64,000 nt of DNA from Bacillus sp. 1780r2a1 (GTDB lineage Bacteria > Bacillota > Bacilli > Bacillales > Bacillaceae_H), in assembly GCA_024134725.1 (NCBI GenBank), contig CP099863.1, positions 566,001 through 630,000 on the forward strand, given 5' to 3'. A model generated the notes under the pieces. It saw nothing but the letters and a program-made list of their open reading frames with translations. It did not search any database and was not told the DNA's origin. Both the position numbers and the translations under genes were made by a program. Each line of letters starts with the position of its first letter. Position 1 is the first letter of the stretch. Below, one piece after another: positions 56,712-64,000 of this stretch.

Positions 56712-57590
56712 GTGAATATTGCGGTTGAACACGTTACAAAAACGTTTGGGGAGAAAACGGCTTTAAGTAATTTAAGTTTACAGCTAGAAGCTAATAAAAT
56801 TTATGGTTTGCTGGGAAGGAACGGAGCAGGAAAAACCACGCTTATGCAGATGCTAGCAGGACACATCACACCAACTGATGGTCAGGTGAAAGTTGAGGGG
56901 CTATCACCTTTTGAAAATCGAGAGGTTTTGAAGAATATTTGTTTCATTAGTGAGAATAACAACTTTAAAAAAAAGCTTAAAATTAAAGATGTTTTAAAAG
57001 TGGCATCTCTTGTTTATCCAAACTGGTCACAAGATATTGCGAATGATTTATTAACACGTTTTAATCTTGAAGGGAAAATGAGTACTAAAGGCTTATCAAA
57101 AGGAATGGAATCTGCTTTAGGCATCACGATTGGTTTAGCTAGTCAAGCACCGCTTACCATTTTTGACGAGCCATATATTGGATTAGATGCGTCAGCACGC
57201 TATTTGTTTTACGATTTGATTTTGGAAGCGTACGAGGAGAAACCTCGAACAATTATTTTATCTACACATTTAATTGATGAAGTAAGTAATTTATTTGAAG
57301 AAGTAGTGGTTATTCAAAAAGGCAAGAAGCTGCTGCATGAAACAGCGGAAAATATGATGAATAAAGCTCTTCATATTAGCGGGAAAGAAGAAGTAGTTGA
57401 TGCTTTTATTAAAAACCAGAACGTGATTTATGAATCGACTCTTGTAGGGAAAAAATCTGCTGTGTTATATGGTGAATCCCATAATCCTAGTGAAGTACGT
57501 GAGCATGGTTTAACGATTGAATCTATTAACGTTCAACAATTAATGGTTTATCTCACAGAAGATAAAAGGAGTGGAAAGCTTTATGTTTAA
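56712..57590 (+). CDS. ABC transporter ATPase (YtrB-like)
   Basis: A 292-residue ABC ATPase: Walker A GRNGAGKTT (37-45), a changed signature LSKGMES in place of LSGGQ, Walker B LTIFDEPYIGLD and switch His STHLIDEV. The C-terminal ~80 residues form a small domain seen in exporter-type ATPases of this group. Start is GTG, 2 nt after the repressor stop. Substrate unknown. Confidence 0.88.
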   Translation: MNIAVEHVTKTFGEKTALSNLSLQLEANKIYGLLGRNGAGKTTLMQMLAGHITPTDGQVKVEGLSPFENREVLKNICFISENNNFKKKLKIKDVLKVASLVYPNWSQDIANDLLTRFNLEGKMSTKGLSKGMESALGITIGLASQAPLTIFDEPYIGLDASARYLFYDLILEAYEEKPRTIILSTHLIDEVSNLFEEVVVIQKGKKLLHETAENMMNKALHISGKEEVVDAFIKNQNVIYESTLVGKKSAVLYGESHNPSEVREHGLTIESINVQQLMVYLTEDKRSGKLYV

Positions 57591-58287
57591 AGATATAAAA
57601 GCAATGCTATATTATTTATTTCTTGACCACCGCTCGTCGATTTTAATCTTTTGGAGCATCTTTATTGGAAGTATCTTGGCTATTTTAACAATTACGATGG
57701 CTGCTGATACTTCTGTTATGGTCGTGTCACCGAGCTTACCGATTCTTATTTTCTGTGGAATTGCAGGATTTGTAATGGTAAAAGAGTCGCTGCCTTTTTG
57801 TATTAAAATGGGCATGACTCGAAAAAGCTTTTTAACAAGCGTTTTTTTATTTAACATGTTGTTAGCGATTGGAATATCTATTATTCAGGCTTTTGTAAAT
57901 GAACTATTTCGTCTGGTCGTTGATATCACATCTACACAAGTTAAAATTTTTAGTACTATTGAAGCTACTACTATGAATCCTACTTGGTACAACCAACTTT
58001 TATTTGACTCCATTCTTTGTTTCTTCTTGTTATCAGCGGGGCTTTTATTAGGAAGCATCTTTTACCGCACAGGCTTAATTGGAGGGGCAATTGCTATTGC
58101 TTTTTTATTTGGACTGCTTTTATTTTCAACTACAAGAGACTGGCTTGTTGAACTGTTTGTCACAATAAACGATTCGTTTCAAGTCACCCCTAACCTCGGT
58201 ATAATATTGGTACTGGCTGTTTTAACGGTTATACCGACATGGCTATTGCTCAGAAAAGCATCAACAATCTCATATAACGTACGATAA
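57583..58287 (+). CDS. ABC transporter membrane subunit
   Basis: A 234-residue protein with six hydrophobic segments and no known substrate motif. It overlaps the ATPase gene by 8 nt. ATG 57583 has AAAGGAG upstream; GTG 57571 would add four residues. With the ATPase it should form a small exporter under the GntR repressor. Confidence 0.82.
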   Translation: MFKDIKAMLYYLFLDHRSSILIFWSIFIGSILAILTITMAADTSVMVVSPSLPILIFCGIAGFVMVKESLPFCIKMGMTRKSFLTSVFLFNMLLAIGISIIQAFVNELFRLVVDITSTQVKIFSTIEATTMNPTWYNQLLFDSILCFFLLSAGLLLGSIFYRTGLIGGAIAIAFLFGLLLFSTTRDWLVELFVTINDSFQVTPNLGIILVLAVLTVIPTWLLLRKASTISYNVR

Positions 58288-58418
58288 AATCACATTTTAA
58301 TCCCTTCTAATTACTGTCATATGCTCATATAACTAATTATCAAGTTTTTTTAAAATAAATACCAACGTTCTAACGTGGTAATAATCTGAGAGACATCTGA
58401 GAAGGAAGGGATTTAACA

Positions 58419-59297
58419 ATGACATATCGATTACTAGCGTTAAATATTGATGGTACCATTTTAAATAGTCAAGGCCGTGTGACAAAAGAAACGAAAGAAG
58501 CAATTCAGTTCGTTAAAAATAAAGGCGTCTATGTTACGCTCGTAACGAATCGCCACTTTCCATCTGCTCGAAAAATTGCAAGGAGCTTAAAAATTCATCC
58601 AACAATGCTCATTACACACAGTGGTGGATTTATTGCTTCTTCGGTTGATAAACCCGTATTAGACCGAAGATTAAGCGAGGAAAAAACGTTTAATCTTATT
58701 CAGCTGTTAGAGAACTTTAACTGTCATATTCGAATTTTACATGAACGCTTTTCAATTGGTAATCGTGTAAAGCTTCCAAATAATATCGTTGCTAAAACGA
58801 TGTTAAAAACAGGGGAGCCGCTCTTTTATCCTGTTCAGTTTGTAGACTCATTGGGAGATACGTTAAGGGATGAGCCAGTATCGACTCCAAAGATAGAAGT
58901 GTATTTTGCAGATAAAAGAGAAAAGGAATATGCAGAACAGACCATTGCATCTGCGGTAAAGGATATTGAATGGTTTTCTTATCCTAACGAAAATCGGTGC
59001 TACATTACGCCAAAAGGAGCGAATAAAGCATCGGGTATTCGCTATGTTGCAAGTCGACTAGGAATTCCAATGGAAGATGTCGTTTCAATCGGCAATTGTT
59101 ATGATGACGTGGAAATGATTGAGCAAGCCGGTATGGGTGTAGCGATGGGACATTCACCAACCGATCTTAAAATGCTGGCTGATTGGGTTACAAGGTCAAA
59201 CAATGAAAACGGAGTGGCATATATGATTAAAGAGCTGTTTAGAAAACAGCAGCGATTAGGTTACTTGAATCAACTTGATGGGACTAAACTAAACTAA
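58419..59297 (+). CDS. yhaX: YhaX-like HAD family protein, catalytic Asp replaced
   Basis: A 292-residue Cof-type HAD protein with core and cap domains. Motif I reads LNIDGT (8-13), with Asn in place of the nucleophile Asp of DxDGT. Motif II Thr (VTNR) and motif III Lys (TPKGANKASG) remain. Motif IV reads GNCYDD in place of GDxxND, so a metal ligand is changed too. It is therefore unlikely to be a normal phosphatase. It precedes hemZ as yhaX does in B. subtilis, where I recall the same LNIDGT and sporulation expression. RBS GAAGGAAGGG. Confidence 0.82.
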   Translation: MTYRLLALNIDGTILNSQGRVTKETKEAIQFVKNKGVYVTLVTNRHFPSARKIARSLKIHPTMLITHSGGFIASSVDKPVLDRRLSEEKTFNLIQLLENFNCHIRILHERFSIGNRVKLPNNIVAKTMLKTGEPLFYPVQFVDSLGDTLRDEPVSTPKIEVYFADKREKEYAEQTIASAVKDIEWFSYPNENRCYITPKGANKASGIRYVASRLGIPMEDVVSIGNCYDDVEMIEQAGMGVAMGHSPTDLKMLADWVTRSNNENGVAYMIKELFRKQQRLGYLNQLDGTKLN

Positions 59298-59336
59298 GGC
59301 ATAGAGGCTAGGGCAAAAGTATTTCAGGGAATCATC

Positions 59337-59390
59337 AATCCGAACTATTGAGAGTTAACAACTCTTTTATAGTTCGGATTTTTTGTTGGT
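59337..59390 (+). terminator. terminator of the yhaX-like gene
   Basis: AATCCGAACTAT-TGAGAGTT pairs with AACTCTT-TTATAGTTCGGATT (to 59380), then TTTT. Related to hairpins at 491 and 17281. Confidence 0.85.
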
Positions 59391-59568
59391 TGATAAGCTA
59401 TTTTAGAGAACTAGTGTTTGAAGCATGATGGAATGGACTTGTTATTATAACCTAAACATCTTAGAAAAGGCATAATCCGTTTTTTAATTCAGCAGCAATT
59501 GACCGAGTCATTGATGTTCTGTAAACTGATATAAGCTTATCTATGTTTAAAATTGAAAGGTGATTATC

Positions 59569-61065
59569 GTGAAAATATATGTTAAAGGGTTAGAAGACGA
59601 ACGGTTTCTTCGACCGCTTCAGCTCATTTCGGATTTATTCTTTGAAGAGAGCGATGTTTCTTTTACTCCAAATCAAGAAGACTTACAAATTACGTTTACA
59701 CTAACTGTCAATGAGCAGATTTCAGCACATATTTCCTTAGAGGCTCGAGACGACGATAAAGTATATACAGAAGAACTATCAAAGCCAAACTTAATAGGTT
59801 TAGCTGAAAAAGAACAGTTTAAGCAAGTGAAAAATGTTGTCCTTCGCGCCTTCTTAGCTGTGCTCCAAGAGTATACGAATATCGTACAAAAGTGGGGAGT
59901 TCTAACGGGAATTCGTCCAACAAAGCTTCTTCATATGAAGCTTCAAGCTGGAAAAACAAAAAAGGAAGCTCATCAGGAGTTGAAAGAGCAGTATTTAATT
60001 ACGGACGATAAAATTCAGCTGATGCAGGATATTGTTGATCGCCAACTAGCTGCTGTTCCGGATCTTCATGAGTTAGCTAATGAAGTTAGTATCTATATTG
60101 GCATTCCTTTTTGTCCGACAAAATGCGCATACTGCACGTTTCCCGCGTATGCAATTAACGGGCGCCAAGGTTCGGTAAATTCATTTCTAGGCGGCCTTCA
60201 CTACGAAATGCGAGAAATTGGAAAATGGTTAAAAGAACACAATATTAAAATTACAACCGTTTATTACGGTGGAGGAACACCGACAAGCATTACTGCTGAA
60301 GAAATGGACATGCTGTATGAAGAAATGTATGAATCCTTTCCTGATGTAAAAAACATTCGTGAAATTACGGTGGAAGCAGGTCGTCCTGATACCATTACAG
60401 CTGATAAGTTAAAAGTGCTGCAAAAATGGAATATTGACCGCATTAGCGTCAACCCGCAGTCGTATACGCAAGAGACGTTAAAAGCGATCGGACGCCATCA
60501 TACGGTTGAAGAGACGATTGAAAAATTCCATTTATCTCGTGAAATGAACATGAACAATATTAATATGGATTTGATTATTGGGTTACCAAATGAAGGTGTA
60601 ACGGAGTTTGCACATACGTTAAAAGAATCAAAGAAGCTGTTGCCTGAATCATTGACGGTTCATACGCTTTCTTTTAAGCGTGCATCTGAAATGACGCAAA
60701 ATAAGCGTAAATATAAAGTGGCTGATCGTTATGAAATCAGCAAGATGATGGATATGGCAACAGAGTGGACAAAAGAAAATGGCTACAAGCCTTACTATTT
60801 GTATCGTCAAAAAAATATTTTAGGTAATCTTGAAAATGTCGGCTATGCATTTCCAGGTCAAGAGAGCATCTATAATATTATGATTATGGAAGAGAAACAG
60901 ACGATTATTGGATTAGGGTGCGGAGCTTCTAGTAAATTTGTTCATCCAAAGACAGGTGTGATTACGCGTTTTGCTAATCCGAAAGATCCTAAGTCATACA
61001 ATGATGGGTTTAAGCACTATACAGAAGAAAAAATTAAGTTGTTAACTGATTTATTCAATGTTTAA
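59569..61065 (+). CDS. hemZ: coproporphyrinogen III dehydrogenase-like radical SAM protein HemZ
   Basis: A 498-residue radical-SAM enzyme of the HemN/HemZ group, linked to oxygen-independent heme synthesis. The N-terminal ~170 residues are the HemZ-specific domain (TGIRPTKLLHMKLQAG). The cluster motif CPTKCAYC (about 183-190) is followed by YYGGGTPTSI and the EITVEAGRPD strand. Very close to B. subtilis HemZ. GTG 59569 has AAAGGTGA upstream; the GTG at 59560 overlaps that RBS. Confidence 0.95.
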   Translation: MKIYVKGLEDERFLRPLQLISDLFFEESDVSFTPNQEDLQITFTLTVNEQISAHISLEARDDDKVYTEELSKPNLIGLAEKEQFKQVKNVVLRAFLAVLQEYTNIVQKWGVLTGIRPTKLLHMKLQAGKTKKEAHQELKEQYLITDDKIQLMQDIVDRQLAAVPDLHELANEVSIYIGIPFCPTKCAYCTFPAYAINGRQGSVNSFLGGLHYEMREIGKWLKEHNIKITTVYYGGGTPTSITAEEMDMLYEEMYESFPDVKNIREITVEAGRPDTITADKLKVLQKWNIDRISVNPQSYTQETLKAIGRHHTVEETIEKFHLSREMNMNNINMDLIIGLPNEGVTEFAHTLKESKKLLPESLTVHTLSFKRASEMTQNKRKYKVADRYEISKMMDMATEWTKENGYKPYYLYRQKNILGNLENVGYAFPGQESIYNIMIMEEKQTIIGLGCGASSKFVHPKTGVITRFANPKDPKSYNDGFKHYTEEKIKLLTDLFNV

Positions 61066-61068
61066 TAG

Positions 61069-61109
61069 AAACTGCCATGTATTTATTCCGAAAATACATG
61101 GCAGTTTTT
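61069..61109 (+). terminator. terminator of hemZ
   Basis: AAACTGCCATGTATTT pairs with AAATACATGGCAGTTT around a short loop, then T-run. Confidence 0.88.
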
Positions 61110-61199
61110 AATTTGCATAAAGAGAAGGAAATATGTCGAAGACGATTGAATATATAATCTGTTGCAAGCGTTTTCTAAAAAAGAGTGAGGTGCTGTCCA

Positions 61200-62819
61200 A
61201 TGATGAATGTACAATTAACGATTCCTTCAATGATGGAGCGAGCGGAGACGTTTTTTAAGAAAAAGCAGGTTGTTTCAAGATCCACAAAAGGGATGGAGCG
61301 TTTTACCTATGAGGAAACGGGAAAAAGAACGCGAAAACTCTCTTCCATGCTAATAGAGCTGGGAGTAGAACGAGGTGACCGTGTTGGAACGTTTGCTTGG
61401 AATCATCATCGCCATTTAGAAGCTTATTTTGCAATTCCAGGAATTGGTGCTGTACTGCACACCATTAATATTCGCTTAGATCCTCAGCAAATCATTTATG
61501 TCATTAACCATGCAAAAGATAAAGTACTTTTGATTGATGAGTGCTTTTTACCGCTCTTTGAAAAAATCCACCAAGAACTACCTCACGTAGAAGCCTATAT
61601 TATTATGTCTGACGAACACTCGCTGCCTGAAAGTAGTGTAAAGCCAATTTATCATTATGAAGAGCTGCTGAAGCGAGGAGACGAAACGTTTGCTTTTCTT
61701 TCAGATATTCAAGAAGAAGAGCCCGCAGGAATCTGCTACACTTCCGCTACTACAGGTAAGCCAAAAGGAGTTGTTTATTCACATCGAGGCATTTATTTGC
61801 ACTGCATGGCACTCGGATTAAGAGATGGTGCAGAGCTGTCTGAAGCTGATATTGCTATGCCGGTAGTTCCGATGTTCCACGTTAATGCATGGGGCTTACC
61901 GTTTGCTGCTGTGTGGCTTGGCACAACGCTGGTAATGCCAGGAGCTTTTTTTACTCCGGCTATCTTAGCGGAGATGATTCAAAACGAAAAAGTAACGATT
62001 GCAGCTGGAGTACCAACAATATGGTTAGGTTTACTGCAAGAGCTTGAAAAAGGCGAATATGATACCAGTCATGTGCGTGCGTTTTTATGTGGAGGATCTG
62101 CGGCACCACCGAGCGTTATTCAACGCTTTGAAGAAAAGTTTAATATTCCCTTTATGCATGCGTACGGTATGACAGAAACCAGTCCGCTTGTCACGATATC
62201 TAGGTTAAAGAGCTATCAAGAAGAGAAGTCTGCTCCTGAGAGGTTAGCATTAAAGGCTAAGCAGGGGTTTCTTGTTCCTGGAGTTGAAATGAAAGTAATC
62301 GGTCAGACCGGAGAAGTAGCTTGGGATGGTAATGAAATGGGAGAGCTCTTGCTCAGAGGGCCTTGGATTGCTTCGGAATACTACGAAGATGAACGTACGA
62401 GCGAAGCGTTTAGAGATGGCTGGCTATATACAGGAGACGTGGTTACGGTTGATGAAGAAGGTTTTATTAAAATTGTTGACCGTACAAAAGATTTAATTAA
62501 AAGTGGTGGAGAATGGATTTCATCAGTGGACATTGAGAATGCACTGATGGGGCATGAAGGGGTCTTTGAAGCATCAGTTATTGCTGTGCCCCATGAAAAA
62601 TGGCAGGAACGTCCAGTAGCTTGTGTTGTTTTAAAGGAAGGATATGTAGCACAAGTAACTAAAGAAGATATCATCACCTTCCTTGAGCCACAATTTGCGA
62701 AGTGGTGGCTTCCGGATGATGTGATTTTTATGGACGAAATTCCGAAAACAACCGTGGGCAAATTTCTAAAACGAGCACTTCGTGAACAAGTACTAGAACG
62801 CTATGAATTGAAAGGGTGA
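61200..62819 (+). CDS. fatty acyl-CoA ligase (AMP-binding family)
   Basis: A 539-residue adenylate-forming enzyme that activates a fatty acid with ATP and CoA. P-loop CYTSATTGKPKGVVYSHRG (near 182-200), YGMTETSP, the GWLYTGDV hinge region and the C-terminal lysine in KTTVGKFLKRALRE. The close relatives are medium/long-chain acyl-CoA ligases such as AlkK and YngI. It sits 6 nt ahead of an enoyl-CoA hydratase gene, pointing to fatty acid breakdown. ATG 61200 has GAGGTG upstream. Confidence 0.87.
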   Translation: MMNVQLTIPSMMERAETFFKKKQVVSRSTKGMERFTYEETGKRTRKLSSMLIELGVERGDRVGTFAWNHHRHLEAYFAIPGIGAVLHTINIRLDPQQIIYVINHAKDKVLLIDECFLPLFEKIHQELPHVEAYIIMSDEHSLPESSVKPIYHYEELLKRGDETFAFLSDIQEEEPAGICYTSATTGKPKGVVYSHRGIYLHCMALGLRDGAELSEADIAMPVVPMFHVNAWGLPFAAVWLGTTLVMPGAFFTPAILAEMIQNEKVTIAAGVPTIWLGLLQELEKGEYDTSHVRAFLCGGSAAPPSVIQRFEEKFNIPFMHAYGMTETSPLVTISRLKSYQEEKSAPERLALKAKQGFLVPGVEMKVIGQTGEVAWDGNEMGELLLRGPWIASEYYEDERTSEAFRDGWLYTGDVVTVDEEGFIKIVDRTKDLIKSGGEWISSVDIENALMGHEGVFEASVIAVPHEKWQERPVACVVLKEGYVAQVTKEDIITFLEPQFAKWWLPDDVIFMDEIPKTTVGKFLKRALREQVLERYELKG

Positions 62820-62825
62820 AGGAAG

Positions 62826-63629
62826 ATGACTGTAAATTTAAAAGTTGTTGAATTAGAAGTGAAAGAACGTGTAGCTATTTTATCTTTAAATCGACCAGAA
62901 TCATTAAATGCGCTTAATGTAGAAGTGCTGCAGCAGCTTGTTCAATGCTTAAAAGAAGTGGAAGAGAGTCAAACTGATATTGTCGTCTTACAGGGGAAAG
63001 GAAACGTATTTTCAGCAGGTGGCGATATCAAAATGATGCTAGATCCAAACAGAGCGGATTCGTTTAATAAAGTAATGGATTTAATCAATGAAGTGACGGT
63101 AAGGTTATATGCCCTTCCGCAGCTTACCATCAGCGCTATTCACGGAGCAGCAGCTGGCTTAGGGCTTAGCATTGCGCTAGCGAGTGATTATGTGATTGCG
63201 CAAAGAGATGCGAAGATTGCTATGAATTTTATTGGAATTGGGCTTATTCCAGATGGAGGAGGCCACTTCTTACTAGCAAAACGTCTCGGTAATCACCGCG
63301 CAAAACAGCTTATTTGGCAGGGCGAAACGCTATCAGCAGAAAAAGCGTATGAAATTGGGATAATTGATGAAGTAAAAGAAGGAGATTTGGCGAAGCATGT
63401 AGAAGATTATGTTTCATACTGGCTCAAAAAGCCAGCGCTTGCTTTAAAAGAGACGAAACGAATTTTCGTTGAAACGTCAATTGAAGAGCTGAAGACTGTA
63501 TTACAGTTAGAGAAAAGAAGTCAGTTTAGAATGAGCCAAAGTGATGATCATCAAGAGGGGATTGAAGCATTTTTGGCGAAACGTTTGCCGGTGTTTAATC
63601 AGCGTTCAAAAGATATTTCCGAAAATTAA
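62826..63629 (+). CDS. yhaR: enoyl-CoA hydratase/isomerase
   Basis: A 267-residue crotonase-fold protein: GNVFSAGGDIKMM forms one part of the oxyanion hole (near 59-71) and HGAAAGLGLSIALASDYVIA the other (near 102-121). The catalytic Glu pair of true hydratases is not clear: GIGLIPDGGGHFLL has Asp-Gly-Gly where isomerase-type members also differ. Same relative place as B. subtilis yhaR after hemZ. Cotranscribed with the acyl-CoA ligase. Confidence 0.85.
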   Translation: MTVNLKVVELEVKERVAILSLNRPESLNALNVEVLQQLVQCLKEVEESQTDIVVLQGKGNVFSAGGDIKMMLDPNRADSFNKVMDLINEVTVRLYALPQLTISAIHGAAAGLGLSIALASDYVIAQRDAKIAMNFIGIGLIPDGGGHFLLAKRLGNHRAKQLIWQGETLSAEKAYEIGIIDEVKEGDLAKHVEDYVSYWLKKPALALKETKRIFVETSIEELKTVLQLEKRSQFRMSQSDDHQEGIEAFLAKRLPVFNQRSKDISEN

Positions 63630-63743
63630 GTGAACTAGTTTAAAAGCAAGTGTTTTTGTCTATCATGTAGATAGAGCATGTTTAAAAAATTAGCATCAGT
63701 GGTATCAAAAGATAATAATAGAAATTAATGAGGTGATTGAAAG

Positions 63744-64000
63744 ATGAATAAAACAGATTTAGTAAATGCAGTAGCTTCAAAATCGGAATTAACAAAAGCA
63801 GACGCATCAAAAGCAGTAGATGCACTATTAGACACAATTTCTACAACATTAGGTCAAGGTGAAAAAATTCAGCTTATCGGTTTTGGTACATTTGAAGTTC
63901 GTGAGCGTGCAGCTCGTACAGGACGCAACCCACAAACTGGTGAAGAAATGCAAATCCCAGCTTCTAAAGTACCAGCATTTAAAGCAGGTAAAGAACTAAA
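63744..64000 (+). CDS. hupA: HU family DNA-binding protein, 5' part
   Basis: 85 codons of a histone-like HU protein, cut by the window end. [11 protein letters not shown] begins it; [20 protein letters not shown] is the beta-arm region and [14 protein letters not shown] the near-C-terminal signature, so only about five residues are missing. RBS GAGGTGATTGAAAG lies upstream. HU bends and compacts DNA. Several HU genes exist in this group, so the symbol is generic. Confidence 0.94.
   Translation, partial: MNKTDLVNAVASKSELTKADASKAVDALLDTISTTLGQGEKIQLIGFGTFEVRERAARTGRNPQTGEEMQIPASKVPAFKAGKEL

Noticed and set aside
61140-61185. cre site (TGCAAGCGTTTTCT) and FadR-like dyad before the acyl-CoA ligase
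   Set aside because: Two mismatches to the cre consensus and only a partial FadR palindrome; too weak to report as sites.

Overview
The window is a low-GC Bacillaceae chromosome, most likely Priestia (Bacillus) megaterium or a close relative. The clearest pointer is the 73-residue alpha/beta-type small acid-soluble spore protein at 46023-46244, which matches my memory of B. megaterium SASP-C almost residue for residue. Other spore genes (spoVR, yheC/yheD family, yhaX-like), B. subtilis gene order in several blocks (yhcT-yhcU-yhcX-glpP-glpF-glpK-glpD-pgcA; yheE-yheD-yheC-yheB-yheA; yhaX-hemZ-yhaR), and sigma-A, sigma-L and sigma-G type promoters all fit. No insertion sequence, prophage or CRISPR array is visible. 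The strand changes often and nearly every transcription unit ends in a clear intrinsic terminator.

Layout. 1-5.3 kb: end of uppP, a glutamate symporter behind a c-di-AMP riboswitch, and three membrane or membrane-associated proteins. 5.3-8.5 kb: a GntP-family permease with a near-consensus sigma-54 promoter, divergent from its PAS/AAA+/Fis activator, with three matching upstream sites between them. 8.6-11.4 kb: a degenerate alpha-galactosidase-like protein and bioB behind two BirA operators. 11.4-17.2 kb: a glycerol-3-phosphate operon (glpP paralogue, ugpC-A-E-B, glycerophosphodiesterase) with a PhoP-box-like array and an antiterminator-type leader. 17.6-25.2 kb: CDF exporter, chemoreceptor, dicarboxylate symporter, yhcT, yhcU, yhcX. 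25.2-32.3 kb: glpP, glpFK, glpD, pgcA, with GlpP-type leaders and a cre site. 32.3-38.9 kb: bioY (BirA operator), yhdB, spoVR, yhfP, tcyABC and a small membrane protein. 39.0-43.8 kb: TPP riboswitch and tenI-thiO-S-G-F-D. 43.8-48.9 kb: a Rossmann-fold protein, CNNM/CBS protein, sspC with a tRNA-like RNA gene just upstream, a small zinc-ribbon protein, msmX and a PucR-type regulator. 49-56 kb: yheE, four tandem YheC/D ATP-grasp genes, yheB and yheA. 56.3-58.3 kb: a YtrA-type GntR/ABC operon. 58.4-64 kb: yhaX-like HAD protein, hemZ, an acyl-CoA ligase/enoyl-CoA hydratase pair, and the start of an HU gene.

The genes form a few networks. Glycerol and glycerol-3-phosphate use is spread over two loci, each with its own GlpP paralogue and similar leaders, one linked to carbon catabolite control and the other apparently to phosphate starvation. 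Biotin synthesis (bioB) and uptake (bioY) share one operator design, TGTnAAC-N15-GTTnACA or close variants. Sporulation genes cluster at 33.5, 46, 49-54 and 58.4 kb. The most unusual element is the 76-nt tRNA-like gene at 46283-46358. It keeps a tRNA-Gln-like acceptor stem, a T arm and an encoded CCA, but has a 9-bp anticodon-arm stem with a 6-nt loop, and it lies between a very good sigma-G promoter and sspC.
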